Part shown: positions 1 to 9,119 of the stretch, piece after piece
Position numbering within the stretch: the first letter of the stretch is position 1
How the letters are laid out: every line of letters begins with the position of its first letter
The notes under the pieces: model-generated
Seen by the model: only the letters and a program-made list of their open reading frames with translations
Databases searched by the model: none
Told to the model about the DNA's origin: nothing
DNA from: Campylobacterota bacterium
Lineage (GTDB): Bacteria > Campylobacterota > Campylobacteria > Campylobacterales > Hydrogenimonadaceae
Direction: 5' to 3'
Assembly (NCBI GenBank): GCA_013153475.1
Contig: JAADEJ010000017.1
Span: forward strand, 1 to 56,640
Length of the DNA stretch: 56,640 nucleotides
Translations under genes and position numbers: made by a program

Positions 1-1308
1 CGGGAGTTTTTGATGAAAGACGGTTACAGCTTCCACGCCGACGAAGAGGATATGGTCAGGGAGTTCAACCACATGGAAGCGACCTACCGCCGCATTTTTG
101 AGCGTATGGGGCTGGATTTTAGGGTGGTAGAGGCCGACAGCGGCGCCATCGGCGGCGAGGGAAGCAAGGAGTTCATGGTGTTGGCCGACAGCGGCGAAGA
201 TACTATCGTGGTGTGCGAGGGGTGTGACTACGCCGCCAATATCGAGGCGGCCAAAAGGGCTGAACCCACGCCGCCCGAAGAGGCGCCCGAGGCGGATCCC
301 AACCGTTTTCATACCCCCGGTATAAGCGCTATCGAGGATTTGGCGACATTCTTTTTTGTCGATCCCTGGTTTTTGGTCAAGACCGTGGCCAAGCGGGCGC
401 TGTATGACGAGGGAAAGAGCGAGATTGTCCTCTTCTTCCTGCGAGGAAGCGACACCCTGCAGGAGGTCAAGGCGGCCAACGCCGTCGGGGCCAACGAGCT
501 GGTGGACGTGAGCGAAGAGGAGTTGGTAGCGGCGGGGCTGGTGCCCGGTTTTATGGGCCCGGTGGAGCTGGTACGTAACGTCAACGCGCCCGAAGGGGCG
601 CCGGTCTACAAAGAAGAGCCGGCCGTGCACGGTGTCACGATGGTACTTGATGAAGGACTTCGTGGCGCGCAGAAGATGATCTGCGGCGCCAACGAGAAAG
701 ATTATCATTATGTGGGCGTGAACCTGGCCGTTTTGAATGATGCCCGTTTTGCCGATCTGGCCCAGGTGCAGGAGGGGGACGCCTGTCCCCGTTGCGGCGC
801 AAAACTGCGCTATACCAAAGGGATTGAAGTGGGGCACATTTTCCAGCTTGGCACCCGCTACTCCGAACCGCTGGAGGCGACTTTTTTGGATCAAAACGGC
901 AAGGCCCGCCCCTTTGTCATGGGCACCTACGGTATTGGCGTAAGCCGTCTGCTGGCGGCGGTGGTGGAGCAGCATCACGATGAGAAAGGGGCCATATGGC
1001 CCGCTACGGTAGCCCCTTTCGAGGCGGTGGTCGTGGTGGGCAACGTCAAGGACGAGGCCCAAAGGGAAGCGGGCGAGAAGATCTATGAGGCCCTGCGCCA
1101 AAAAGGGGTGGATGTCTTGTTGGATGACCGGCCCGAGCGGTTTGGTTTTAAGATGAAAGATTTTGAGCTCATCGGCTTTCCCTATGCCGTGGTGGTGGGC
1201 AAAAAGCTCTCCGAGGGCAAGGTGGAGCTGGTTTGCCGCCAGAGCCTGGAGAGAGAAGATCTAAGCCTGGAGGAGGCGGTTGCCAAAGTGGCCGAAAGCG
1301 TGCGATGA
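1..1308 (+). CDS. proS: Proline--tRNA ligase, 3' part (5' end outside window)
   Basis: Charges tRNA-Pro with proline in the cytoplasm. The reading frame is open from base 1, and the first residues, [12 protein letters not shown], match the conserved class II motif 2 region that lies well inside ProRS, so the start is upstream of the window. The bacterial-type insertion (editing) domain follows at roughly residues 105-260. Next come a zinc-like CPRC pair, motif 3 ([11 protein letters not shown]) and the anticodon-binding domain with [10 protein letters not shown] near the C terminus. The stop overlaps the fxsA start by 4 bases (ATGA). Closeness to hemC fits the hemA-proS-hemC order I recall from Campylobacterota. 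Identity is secure; only the N-terminal portion is missing. Confidence 0.96.
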   Translation, partial: REFLMKDGYSFHADEEDMVREFNHMEATYRRIFERMGLDFRVVEADSGAIGGEGSKEFMVLADSGEDTIVVCEGCDYAANIEAAKRAEPTPPEEAPEADPNRFHTPGISAIEDLATFFFVDPWFLVKTVAKRALYDEGKSEIVLFFLRGSDTLQEVKAANAVGANELVDVSEEELVAAGLVPGFMGPVELVRNVNAPEGAPVYKEEPAVHGVTMVLDEGLRGAQKMICGANEKDYHYVGVNLAVLNDARFADLAQVQEGDACPRCGAKLRYTKGIEVGHIFQLGTRYSEPLEATFLDQNGKARPFVMGTYGIGVSRLLAAVVEQHHDEKGAIWPATVAPFEAVVVVGNVKDEAQREAGEKIYEALRQKGVDVLLDDRPERFGFKMKDFELIGFPYAVVVGKKLSEGKVELVCRQSLEREDLSLEEAVAKVAESVR

Positions 1309-1730
1309 TCTGGTTTTTGCTCTACCTCTTTTTGGAGATCTACGTTTCGGTCAAGATGGCGTCGGCGCTGGGCCCTTTTTGGACCTTTGTGGAGGTTATC
1401 GGCAGTGCGGTGGCGGGTTTACTGCTGTTAACCAACTTCCGCTATACTTTTTTTGAAAATATGCAGGCCCTGCGGGCCGGGGCGATCGGCCCGGAGACTT
1501 TTCAGAACCAGAATATGGCGGCGCTGATCGGGGCACTGCTTCTGATCGTGCCCGGTTTTTTGACCGACATCATCGGCGTGCTGTTGCAGTTTGGCGTGTT
1601 TGCCAACCTGCTGGCCGCCCGCCTGGCCGGAGGGCGCAAAACGCACAACACGGTAGATACCCAACCGTATGAAGGAGATATGGATGTCATTGATGTGGAG
1701 ATCGTTGACGACACTTGCGATCGCAGGTAG
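1305..1730 (+). CDS. fxsA: FxsA family membrane protein
   Basis: Cytoplasmic membrane protein of 141 residues of the FxsA family; E. coli FxsA counters phage T7 exclusion by the F plasmid, but the general function is unknown. Visible are an N-terminal hydrophobic segment with the family-like [12 protein letters not shown] stretch, a second membrane segment around residues 28-45, and a third around 75-95 with the [13 protein letters not shown] motif typical of the family. The tail is charged and acidic. The start ATG overlaps the proS stop (ATGA), so translation is probably coupled. Its 3' end overlaps the next gene by 47 bases. A longer upstream reading in the same frame is only the proS shadow. 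Confidence 0.85.
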   Translation: MIWFLLYLFLEIYVSVKMASALGPFWTFVEVIGSAVAGLLLLTNFRYTFFENMQALRAGAIGPETFQNQNMAALIGALLLIVPGFLTDIIGVLLQFGVFANLLAARLAGGRKTHNTVDTQPYEGDMDVIDVEIVDDTCDRR

Positions 1731-2529
1731 CGTACTTATGGCCGGCGACGGCGATGTCGTCCGCTTTGTCAAACACAAACTCGCGCGTAATCCGCAGGTA
1801 CACGTCAACAGTGTCGAGATAACGGACAAACTGCCCATTCCCGGCATCAAGGGGTGGTCGGCCTACGTGATGGCGCTGGATATCAATCTGACCCGGGGAA
1901 AGCAGCGCCGGCGATTGGAGTTTGAGGATATACTCTTTGTCAGCAAGCAGTTGATCACGACGGAACTGGTCGATCGTAAAACGGGCCGTGACGTGCGCTC
2001 CATGATCCAGCCCAAAATGCCGTCGGGCATCTACGACAAAAGCCACCTGCTTTACGGCAAGGCCGACGCCAAACACAAAATCATCGTCTTTTCCGATCCG
2101 CTCTGCCCCTTTTGCCGCATGAGCGTGCCCGACATCATGAAAGCGGCCAAAGAACATCCCGACGATATCGCGCTCTATTACTACCATATGCCGCTGGTCT
2201 CTTTGCACCCGGCATCGGAAACCCTGGTGCGGGTGATGGCCGTAGCCCAGAAAGAGGGGCGCAAGGATATAGTGCAGAAAATGTATCATCTTCCGATCGA
2301 CTCGGGTCTGAAAGACGAGAAAAAGATTCTGGCGGTTGTGAAAAAACGGCTCGGTTACGCGCCCGATCCCAAACTTCTGCACGCGCCGTGGGTGGACAAA
2401 CTGCTCAAGCATGATCGTGCGACAGGGAGAAAACTGTTGGTGACGGGAACCCCCACGGTCTATGCCGACGGCAAAAAAGATGTGACAAGAGAACGATATA
2501 AACGTTTTATTTCCAAAAAGAAGAAGTAG
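1684..2529 (+). CDS. Periplasmic DsbC/DsbG-like thioredoxin-fold protein
   Basis: Probable periplasmic thiol-disulfide protein of 281 residues. It has a short signal peptide ([20 protein letters not shown]), an N-terminal domain of about 100 residues, then a thioredoxin fold with the active site FSDPLCPFCRMS (CPFC) and a cis-proline loop VTGTPTVYADG. This arrangement matches DsbC/DsbG-type isomerases more than DsbA. I chose ATG 1684 because AAGGAG at 1672-1677 sits 6 bases upstream; the in-frame ATG at 1669 precedes that site. The signal peptide is therefore encoded inside the end of fxsA in another frame. hemC follows after 3 bases. The precise redox partner cannot be read from the sequence. 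Confidence 0.8.
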   Translation: MSLMWRSLTTLAIAGSVLMAGDGDVVRFVKHKLARNPQVHVNSVEITDKLPIPGIKGWSAYVMALDINLTRGKQRRRLEFEDILFVSKQLITTELVDRKTGRDVRSMIQPKMPSGIYDKSHLLYGKADAKHKIIVFSDPLCPFCRMSVPDIMKAAKEHPDDIALYYYHMPLVSLHPASETLVRVMAVAQKEGRKDIVQKMYHLPIDSGLKDEKKILAVVKKRLGYAPDPKLLHAPWVDKLLKHDRATGRKLLVTGTPTVYADGKKDVTRERYKRFISKKKK

Positions 2530-2532
2530 AGT

Positions 2533-3492
2533 ATGACAGACAAATTGATTATCGCCACCCGGGGCAGCCAGTTGGCGCTCTGGCAGGCCGAGTATGTCAA
2601 GGCCGAGTTGGGTAAAGCCTTTCCCGATCTTACGGTGGAGCTTAAAATCGTGACCGCCACGGGGGATAAAATTTTGGACAAGCCTTTGGCGCTCATTGGC
2701 GGCAAAGGGCTTTTTACCAAGGAGATCGAGGATGTGATGCTCGCCGGTGAAGCCCACCTGGCGGTTCACAGTCTCAAAGACGTGCCCACCGAACTGCCCG
2801 AAGGGCTCCGGCTGGCGGCCATTACCAAGCGCGATGATATTCGCGACTGCTTTTTGTCCCACCGTTACCGAAACCTCAATGATCTTCCCGAAGGGGCGGT
2901 GGTGGGTACCACCAGCTTGCGCCGCCAGATGCAGCTAAAGAGCCTGCGTCCCGATCTCGTGATCAAAAACCTGCGGGGCAATGTCAATACCCGTCTGCGT
3001 AAGCTGGCCGAAGGGGAGTATGACGCCATCATTCTGGCCTATGTGGGTATGAAGCGGCTGGGTCTTTTGGAGAGCGTGCCCTTCCACGATCCCATCAGCG
3101 ACGAGATCATGATTCCTCCTTCCGGTCAGGCCTCTTTGGGCATAGAGATTGTGGATGACCCGGAAATTGAGAAGATCGCGGCGGTTTTGAATGACGCCGA
3201 TTCGGCTTTGGCGGCGAAAATCGAGCGTGATTTCGTGGCGAGATTGGAGGGGAGTTGTCAGGTTCCCATCGCCGTTCACGCCCGTGTGGCGGACGGCGAC
3301 GTGTCAGCCCGTGCCATGGTGGGACTTCCCGACGGAAGTGAAATATTGAAAGAGACACTCTCCGCGTCGAAAGAGTCGGCACAGGATCTGGGCATTCGTC
3401 TGGCCGATCGTATGATTTCGGCGGGAGCCAAGACGTTGCTGGCCCGGGCCGAAGCGATGGCTTTCAAAGAGGAGCGCTGTGAAAGGCTTTAA
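2533..3492 (+). CDS. hemC: Hydroxymethylbilane synthase (porphobilinogen deaminase)
   Basis: Joins four porphobilinogen units into hydroxymethylbilane in haem and other tetrapyrrole synthesis; cytoplasmic. The 319-residue length is normal. Motifs seen are the N-terminal [13 protein letters not shown], the substrate-binding region KDVPTELP and [18 protein letters not shown], and [12 protein letters not shown] carrying the cysteine that holds the dipyrromethane cofactor. It lies three bases after the DsbC-like gene, in the same transcription unit as proS. The stop codon lies inside a stem-loop shared with the convergent zinc-ribbon gene, whose stop overlaps it by 4 bases. Confidence 0.97.
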   Translation: MTDKLIIATRGSQLALWQAEYVKAELGKAFPDLTVELKIVTATGDKILDKPLALIGGKGLFTKEIEDVMLAGEAHLAVHSLKDVPTELPEGLRLAAITKRDDIRDCFLSHRYRNLNDLPEGAVVGTTSLRRQMQLKSLRPDLVIKNLRGNVNTRLRKLAEGEYDAIILAYVGMKRLGLLESVPFHDPISDEIMIPPSGQASLGIEIVDDPEIEKIAAVLNDADSALAAKIERDFVARLEGSCQVPIAVHARVADGDVSARAMVGLPDGSEILKETLSASKESAQDLGIRLADRMISAGAKTLLARAEAMAFKEERCERL

Positions 3493-3500
3493 GCCTTTTT
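3482..3500. terminator. Bidirectional terminator spanning two stop codons
   Basis: AAAGGC (3482-3487) pairs with GCCTTT (3493-3498) around a TTTAA loop and runs into T residues on the plus strand. The loop contains the overlapping stop codons of hemC (+) and the yjdM-like gene (-). The symmetry, with A residues on one side and T residues on the other, suits termination in both directions. Identified by eye only. Confidence 0.6.
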
Positions 3501-3833
3501 GACAAGGCTCTGCTTGAGCTTGATGGCGCCGATGCCGGGTACTTTGCAGTCGATGTTGTGATCGTCGTTGCTTTCGACAAGGCGAATGTTCTTGATTTTC
3601 GTACCGGCTTTGATACCCGAAGAACTGCCTTTGACCTTGACATCCTTGATTACCACAACGCTGTCGCCGTCGCTCAGACGGTTGCCGTGGGCGTCTTTGA
3701 CAATCAGCCCGCTCTCTTCTTCTTTCTCTTCGCTCGCGCTCCATTCATGCCCGCATTCGGGACAGACCAGCAACGAGCCGTCTTCATAGGTATAGATGCC
3801 GCCGCATTCGGGACAGGGGGGAAGTTGTTGCAT
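3489..3833 (-). CDS. yjdM: YjdM/PhnA family zinc-ribbon protein
   Basis: A 114-residue soluble protein of the YjdM (formerly PhnA) family. The first 30 residues hold a zinc ribbon with two CPECG knuckles. A short acidic linker and the family core follow, with [23 protein letters not shown] and the [19 protein letters not shown] region. Despite the old name the family is not an established phosphonoacetate hydrolase, and its role is unclear. It is transcribed toward hemC and overlaps its stop by 4 bases. A GAGGT-like site lies about 5 bases before the start, read on the minus strand. The family call is confident; the function is unknown. Confidence 0.88.
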   Translation of the reverse strand: MQQLPPCPECGGIYTYEDGSLLVCPECGHEWSASEEKEEESGLIVKDAHGNRLSDGDSVVVIKDVKVKGSSSGIKAGTKIKNIRLVESNDDHNIDCKVPGIGAIKLKQSLVKKA

Positions 3834-3878
3834 ATGAACCTCACTTGTTTGGAATAATGAGAGCCGTATTATACTCTT

Positions 3879-5840
3879 TCACGAGTAGTGGGCGCGAATT
3901 TCCAGGAAATCGTCGATATGGGCCAGGAACAGGTCGGTCAGCGCCGGATCGAACTGTCGTCCTCTCTGCTCTTTGATATAGGAAACGACCTTCTCCATCG
4001 GCCACGCTTTTTTATAACAGCGATCCATAGAGAGCGCGTCGAAGACATCCGCGAGGGCGGTAATGCGCCCGTAAATGTGAATATCCTCTCCTTTTAACCC
4101 TCTGGGGTATCCGGTGCCGTCGTAACGTTCGTGGTGCTCCCTGGCGATGATCGCGGCGGTCTGGAAAAGGGGTTTATCCGAATCTTTGAAGATGCGATAC
4201 CCGATCTCCGCGTGTTGTTTCATGGTCTCCCACTCGTCGGATGTGAGCGGTCCCTGCTTGTGGAGGATGCTGTCGGGAATGGCCACTTTGCCGATGTCGT
4301 GCATCGGGGAAGCGAGCCAGAGACGATTGATCTCCTCTTTCTCCATACCGATCAGCTCCGCCAGTCGTTTGGAGTATTCGGCGACCCTGTGGACGTGGTT
4401 GCCCGTTTCGAGACTTCGGGCCTCACTGATCTCACCCATTTTGAAAAGCAGGTCGCGCTGGGTGTTTTCCACCTCTTCCTTGAGACGGAAAACCTCGGTG
4501 ATATCGTGACGAATGGCAATGTACTCCACGATTTCGCCGGTATGGTCGAGAATGGGCTTGATGGTGGCTTCGACAATGTAGGAGCCGCCGTTCTTTTTAC
4601 GGTTCTTGACGATACCGTGCCAGGTTTTTTTGGCTTTGATGGTGGCCCACATCTGCCGGAACGCTTCGGCCGGCATATCGGGGTGGCGGACGATATTGTG
4701 AGGCTTGCCGAGCAGTTCGGCGGCACTGTAGCCCGAAATTTCGCAAAATTTGTCGTTGGCGTAGGTAATGACGCCGCGGGTGTCCGTTTTGGAGACGATG
4801 GTGCTTTGGTCCACGGCCGTTTTGTATTCGTTGAGCAGGCTGATGTTTTTGAGAATATTGCTGCGGATTCTGTTGGCCAGCCACGCGACGGTGAGAAAGA
4901 GAAGGATCAATACCACCAGGTCGATGCCCAGTTCCATATAGATTTTGGCGGACTGTTTTTTGGTCTGGGTGTCGATATCGTCAAAAAAGATGTTTTCGAT
5001 CTCGTAGAGCCGGTTGATGATTTTGGTACTTCGGTCCCACCAGATTTTCGGGTCGATCATTATGTGCTGGTGATGAACGACGAATTTCTGGAAAACGGAC
5101 TCTACCCACAGATAGTTTTTGCATGTCAAGACCCGGTTGAGTTTGGAGAGAATATCTTCCGACGCGGTGGCCGTAAAACGGTAGAGCGCGTTGTCGTGTA
5201 CCCCCTTGGCGTAGTTGATACGCGCCAACAGGTTTTCGTCCGGCGCCTTTTTGGAAAAGATGCCGTTGAACGCGCCGCGAATCTGTCCCAACGCCTCTTT
5301 CATGAAGATCAGGTTGGCGTAGCTCTCCAGCAGGTTTTTGATCGTCGCATTTTCCACCCCGGTCTTCATGCGCAGAAAATCGGTCTCTATTTTGCGGATG
5401 GCGTCGCTGTAGTAATCGAAAACATCGGAAGTGTAGATGGAAAACAGATCGACCTCCCGGCGGATTTCGGGGATGTTGATGCGGGTACGGCACTCGAGAG
5501 AAGGGTTGGCCCGGCATATCTCATCCAGGGCTTTGAGGGCGCGGTCCACTTTCTGGCGTTGTCCTTTGAGGGCGTCGGCGTAATGGGCGCCGCGGCTGGC
5601 GAGAAAACCGCTGCTGATACCGCGTTCCTGTTGCAATTCGTTGATCAGGGTCGCCGTGACCCGTATCTTTTTGAGTTGCTCGTGGAGTCGGTTCATGCGT
5701 TTGAGGGTGTCGTAGGAGTTGAAAGAGAAATAGAAGAAAACAATCAACAAAACCCCGAGCGGCAGCATGGTCAGAAGTCGGAGCTGCCTTAGAACGTTCT
5801 CCCTCTTTTTCATTTTCAGTGACTGTTGGAAAAAAATCAT
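3879..5840 (-). CDS. NIT-PAS-HD-GYP membrane sensor, probable cyclic-di-GMP phosphodiesterase
   Basis: A 653-residue signalling protein. Membrane segments lie near residues 22-40 and 300-325, with an extracytoplasmic region between them that looks like a nitrate/nitrite-sensing NIT domain (ELQQERGISSGFLASRG). The cytoplasmic part has a PAS domain of the aerotaxis type (ITYANDKFCEISGYS, HNIVRHPDMP) and then an HD-GYP domain with HDIGKVAIPD and HHERYDGTGYPRGL. HD-GYP enzymes hydrolyse cyclic-di-GMP to GMP, and all signature residues visible here are kept. The start ATG at 5840 has a weak GGGAA site; Met10 has none. The gene is monocistronic and divergent from the decarboxylase gene. The nitrate-sensing ligand is inferred from the domain only. 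Confidence 0.9.
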   Translation of the reverse strand: MIFFQQSLKMKKRENVLRQLRLLTMLPLGVLLIVFFYFSFNSYDTLKRMNRLHEQLKKIRVTATLINELQQERGISSGFLASRGAHYADALKGQRQKVDRALKALDEICRANPSLECRTRINIPEIRREVDLFSIYTSDVFDYYSDAIRKIETDFLRMKTGVENATIKNLLESYANLIFMKEALGQIRGAFNGIFSKKAPDENLLARINYAKGVHDNALYRFTATASEDILSKLNRVLTCKNYLWVESVFQKFVVHHQHIMIDPKIWWDRSTKIINRLYEIENIFFDDIDTQTKKQSAKIYMELGIDLVVLILLFLTVAWLANRIRSNILKNISLLNEYKTAVDQSTIVSKTDTRGVITYANDKFCEISGYSAAELLGKPHNIVRHPDMPAEAFRQMWATIKAKKTWHGIVKNRKKNGGSYIVEATIKPILDHTGEIVEYIAIRHDITEVFRLKEEVENTQRDLLFKMGEISEARSLETGNHVHRVAEYSKRLAELIGMEKEEINRLWLASPMHDIGKVAIPDSILHKQGPLTSDEWETMKQHAEIGYRIFKDSDKPLFQTAAIIAREHHERYDGTGYPRGLKGEDIHIYGRITALADVFDALSMDRCYKKAWPMEKVVSYIKEQRGRQFDPALTDLFLAHIDDFLEIRAHYS

Positions 5841-6011
5841 TGGATTCCCGTTTCGCTTGCGATATTTACCAATCAGTATATTTTATCCAATGGCATTAAT
5901 TATATGTTAAATCGGATAATATCTGAGTTTGTTGACATTTGGGTGCGTGTCAATGGAAATTTATCTCTTTGGCGATAAAATATGACCATTTCATTGTGGA
6001 AGGATGGCCCC
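5841..6011. promoter_or_regulatory. Divergent intergenic region, HD-GYP sensor / decarboxylase
   Basis: An AT-rich 171-base gap between divergent genes. It contains a TTGACA at 5932-5937 and TAAAAT-like boxes near 5976-5981 on the plus strand, but the spacing does not form a clean pair. The ribosome-binding site GGAAGGA at 5998-6004 is clear. No convincing sigma-54 -24/-12 pair was found. The promoters must be here but cannot be placed reliably. Confidence 0.4.
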
Positions 6012-7832
6012 ATGGCACAGATGCAGGCATGGTTGAAGCGGTTGGAGCAGGCCGGACGATTAAGAGTCATTGAGGAGCCGTGTGACGTCAATTTGGAGAT
6101 GGCCCACGCCGCCTACGTGGAGGTCAAACAGGACAAAAGTGACGTGTTGCTTTTCAAACGGCCGGTGAATCGGGAAAAAGGAATAGAGTACGAGATGCCG
6201 GTGGTAATGAATATGTTTGCCGATTTCAAAACCACCGAGATGATTTTTGGACGGCATCCCGACGCCATAGCCGAAGAGATCGAGACCCTGCTTCATCTCA
6301 AGCCGCCCAGAGGGTTGAAAGAGACCCTTGACCTTTTGCCGAGACTTTTTGCGTTGAAAAACGTCTTTCCCAAGCGTCTGAAAAACCGGGGCGCCTGTCA
6401 GGCGCGTGTTTTCCAGGGTGAGGCGGCCGATCTGGACACCCTGCCTATTCTGACCACCTGGCCCGAAGACGGCGGGCCCTTTATTACGATGGGGCAGGTC
6501 TATACCCAAAGTCTTGACGGCACCATGCAAAACCTGGGGATGTACCGTCTGCAACAGTACGGCAAACGGCGGCTGGGGATGCACTGGCAGATCCACAAAG
6601 ACGCCAGCCACTTTTTCGATCAGTACAAAGCGGCGGGCAAAAAGATGCCTGTCACCGTGGCCATTGGGGGTGACCCGCTCTATATCTGGTGCGGCCAGGC
6701 GCCCCTGCCGCACGGCCTTTTTGAGCTACTGCTCTACGGCTTTGTACGGGGCGAGAACCCCCGGTTGGTCAAGTCGCTGACCAACGACATCTGGATTCCC
6801 GAGGATGTGGATATCGTGATTGAGGGGGAGGTTGACCCTGAAAAACTGGAGATCGAGGGCCCCTTTGGGGACCATACCGGCTACTACACCCTCAAAGAGC
6901 CCTATCCGGTGATGGACGTTACCGCCGTAACCATGCGCCAAAATCCCGTCTACCAGGCGACCGTGGTGGGCAAACCGCCGCTGGAGGACAAATATATGGG
7001 GTGGGGCACCGAGCGTATTTTCCTGCCGCTTCTGAAAACCACCGCCCCGGAGCTGATTGATTACCATATGCCCGAAAACGGGGTCTTTCACAACCTGATT
7101 CTGGCCAAGATGGCGGTGCGATACAAAGGTCACGCCAAGCAGTTCATGCACGCCTTTTGGGGCGTGGGGCAGATGAGCTTTGTCAAACACGCCTTTTTCG
7201 TGGGCGAAACGGCGCCCGAGCTGACCGATTACGAGGCGCTGGCGGCCCATCTGCTTGATCGGCTCTCGCCAAAGCGGGTGTTGATCAGCGAAGGGATCGT
7301 CGACGCGCTTGATCACAGCAGTCCGGAAGCTTTGGTGGGCGGCAAGCTGGGGGTAGACTGTACCGGGGAGCCGGTTGAGGAGGGGGTGGCCACATTGTTG
7401 GATGACGCGGCGCTTTTGGAAAAGCTCAGGGCGCTTGATAGCAACGTAAAGGCGGTGCGTCAATATATGATCCATACCAAAAACCCCGTGGCGGTGATCG
7501 CTTATGAGAAAAGCGCGTCGGTCAAGAGGCTCTTTGAGCGGATGGAAGCGCTAAAAGCGCACCTGAAGGTGGCGGTGGTGGTCGACGCGGCCAAAAACAG
7601 CGTGGACAACCCCTATATGCTTATATGGCGGGTGGCCAACAACATTGACGCCAAACGGGATATCCGGCTGGCGCCGTTTATTATGGTGGACGCCACCGAC
7701 AAGACGGAGGTAGACGGCTTTACAAGGGAGTGGCCCGGCGACGTGGTGTGCGACGCCGAGGTGCTGAAAGATTTGCGCAAGCGTGGCATTGTGCGCTTTG
7801 ACGAAGCCTTTGCCGAGCGTTTTATGTTGTGA
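6012..7832 (+). CDS. UbiD-family decarboxylase, menaquinone (futalosine) pathway type
   Basis: A 606-residue UbiD-family enzyme. These enzymes use prenylated FMN to decarboxylate aromatic acids. The long (about 600 residue) form found in Campylobacterota is usually assigned to the late decarboxylation step of the futalosine menaquinone route (MqnL-like). Family features include the N-terminal LKRLEQAGRLRVIEEP, RGACQARVFQG, TWPEDGGPFITMG, the glycine-rich VAIGGDPLY region, the EGPFGDHTGYY loop and KAVRQYMIHTKNP. ATG 6012 was chosen because GGAAGGA lies 7 bases upstream; an in-frame ATG at 5982 lacks this. The S4-trpD-tsaE run follows after 55 bases. The substrate is inferred from family knowledge, not read from residues. 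Confidence 0.88.
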   Translation: MAQMQAWLKRLEQAGRLRVIEEPCDVNLEMAHAAYVEVKQDKSDVLLFKRPVNREKGIEYEMPVVMNMFADFKTTEMIFGRHPDAIAEEIETLLHLKPPRGLKETLDLLPRLFALKNVFPKRLKNRGACQARVFQGEAADLDTLPILTTWPEDGGPFITMGQVYTQSLDGTMQNLGMYRLQQYGKRRLGMHWQIHKDASHFFDQYKAAGKKMPVTVAIGGDPLYIWCGQAPLPHGLFELLLYGFVRGENPRLVKSLTNDIWIPEDVDIVIEGEVDPEKLEIEGPFGDHTGYYTLKEPYPVMDVTAVTMRQNPVYQATVVGKPPLEDKYMGWGTERIFLPLLKTTAPELIDYHMPENGVFHNLILAKMAVRYKGHAKQFMHAFWGVGQMSFVKHAFFVGETAPELTDYEALAAHLLDRLSPKRVLISEGIVDALDHSSPEALVGGKLGVDCTGEPVEEGVATLLDDAALLEKLRALDSNVKAVRQYMIHTKNPVAVIAYEKSASVKRLFERMEALKAHLKVAVVVDAAKNSVDNPYMLIWRVANNIDAKRDIRLAPFIMVDATDKTEVDGFTREWPGDVVCDAEVLKDLRKRGIVRFDEAFAERFML

Positions 7833-7853
7833 CACCTTTAAGGGGCAAAAGGC

Positions 7854-7859
7854 TACAAT
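7854..7859 (+). promoter_or_regulatory. Possible -10 box before S4-domain gene
   Basis: TACAAT lies 28 bases before the GTG start of the S4 gene, in the 55-base gap after the decarboxylase. No good -35 box is visible. The ribosome-binding site ACGGAG is at 7875-7880. Confidence 0.3.
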
Positions 7860-7887
7860 GGTCGGTAAAATTTGACGGAGTGTCAAC

Positions 7888-8139
7888 GTGCGGATCGATA
7901 AATATTTAAGCGGTGTCAACCTGGTCAAGCGCCGTACCGTCGCGCAGGATATGCTCAAAAGCGGGGTGGTGTTTCTCAACGGTCAGCCGGCCAAGGCGAG
8001 CCGGGAGGTGAAGGTGGGCGACAAAATCGAGATTCGCTACCTCAAAGGGAGCCGGCTCTATGAGGTGCTCAAAATCCCGCAAACCAAAACCGTGCCCAAA
8101 AGCGCGAAAGATGAATATGTCAAGGAGTTGACAAGATGA
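7888..8139 (+). CDS. Small S4-domain RNA-binding protein
   Basis: An 83-residue protein made almost entirely of one S4 RNA-binding domain: MRIDKYLSGVNLVKRRTVAQ, then SGVVFLNGQPAKASREVKVGDKIEIRY. It resembles Hsp15 and RqcP, small proteins that act on stalled 50S ribosomal subunits carrying peptidyl-tRNA; the sequence alone does not separate these roles from other S4 proteins. It starts with GTG, 7 bases after ACGGAG. Its stop overlaps the trpD start by 4 bases (ATGA). An S4 gene just before tsaE-lptB-rpoN is an order I recall from Campylobacter, there without trpD. Confidence 0.85.
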   Translation: MRIDKYLSGVNLVKRRTVAQDMLKSGVVFLNGQPAKASREVKVGDKIEIRYLKGSRLYEVLKIPQTKTVPKSAKDEYVKELTR

Positions 8140-9119
8140 CCTATCAAGAGGCGAAAGAGGCCTTCGGGCTTTTGTTTGAGGGCAAAATGGAGGCCGAGGA
8201 GGCGCGGGCTTTGTTGACGGCCATGTATGAGCGGGGCGAGAGCGTGGATGAGATCGTGGCCGCGGCCGAGGTGATGCGGGCCCATGCCGTTCAACTGCCG
8301 GTGAGCGAGGATCTGCGCGAAAAGCTCATAGACAACTGCGGTACCGGCGGGGACGGGAGCGGAACCTTTAACATCTCTACCACCGTCTCCCTGCTTCTGG
8401 CGGGGGCGGGCTGTTACGTGGCCAAACACGGTAACCGCTCCGTTACCAGCCGATCGGGCAGTGCCGATATGCTCGAAGCGCTGGGGGTGCGGTTGGATCT
8501 GTCGCCCGAGCGACAGGTGCGTCTGCTTGAAGAGTGCGGTTTTACCTTTATCTTCGCCGTCAACCACCACCCGGCCATGCGCTTTGTCATGCCGATTCGC
8601 AAGGCCATTCCCCACCGCACCGTCTTTAACATTCTGGGGCCTTTGACCAATCCCGCCGGGGTCAGACGTCAGCTTCTTGGGGTCTTTTCGCCCGACTATA
8701 CCCGCCGGGTGGCGGAGGCCCTGGCGCGCCTGGGCGGTGAGCGGGCGTGGGTGGTCAGCAGTCGTGACGGGCTGGACGAGATCTCCGTGGCCGACGAGAC
8801 AACGGCGGCGATTTTGGAAGAGGGCAGGGTCACTGAGCGAACGCTTACACCCGAAGAGGCGGGCTTAGAGCGTGCTGTGCTGGCGGAGTTAAAGGGTGGG
8901 GACGCCCGTACCAACGCCGAGATTACCCGCGCCGTTTTGGAAGGCAGGGAACGGGGCGCCAAACGAGACGCCGTGGTGCTCAACGCCGCGGCGGCCCTGG
9001 TGATAGACGGCAAGGCCGGCGATTTGCGTGAAGGCGCGGCCATAGCCGCCGAGACCATCGACTCAGGCCGGGCGAAGGCGGCACTGGAGAAGATCATAGA
9101 GGTCTCCAACCGCCTATGA
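8136..9119 (+). CDS. trpD: Anthranilate phosphoribosyltransferase
   Basis: Transfers the phosphoribosyl group of PRPP to anthranilate, the second step of tryptophan synthesis. The 327-residue protein has the helical N-terminal domain, the PRPP-binding CGTGGDGSGTFNIST, the KHGNRSVTSRSGSAD stretch, the MRFVMPIRKAIPHRTVFN loop and NILGPLTNP, all diagnostic of TrpD. It lies alone, with no other trp gene in the window, and overlaps both neighbours by 4 bases. The rest of the pathway presumably lies elsewhere in the genome. Confidence 0.95.
   Translation: MTYQEAKEAFGLLFEGKMEAEEARALLTAMYERGESVDEIVAAAEVMRAHAVQLPVSEDLREKLIDNCGTGGDGSGTFNISTTVSLLLAGAGCYVAKHGNRSVTSRSGSADMLEALGVRLDLSPERQVRLLEECGFTFIFAVNHHPAMRFVMPIRKAIPHRTVFNILGPLTNPAGVRRQLLGVFSPDYTRRVAEALARLGGERAWVVSSRDGLDEISVADETTAAILEEGRVTERTLTPEEAGLERAVLAELKGGDARTNAEITRAVLEGRERGAKRDAVVLNAAAALVIDGKAGDLREGAAIAAETIDSGRAKAALEKIIEVSNRL

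Noticed and set aside
1687-2862. A 391-codon antisense frame over the DsbC-like gene and hemC
   Set aside because: It crosses two well-supported genes and has shadow-like composition.
4131-5792. A 553-codon antisense frame over the HD-GYP sensor
   Set aside because: The minus-strand product has clear HD-GYP and PAS motifs; the plus-strand frame shows none.
5841-6011. A sigma-54 promoter before the HD-GYP or decarboxylase gene
   Set aside because: A TGGCA word occurs but no TTGC at the required distance follows.
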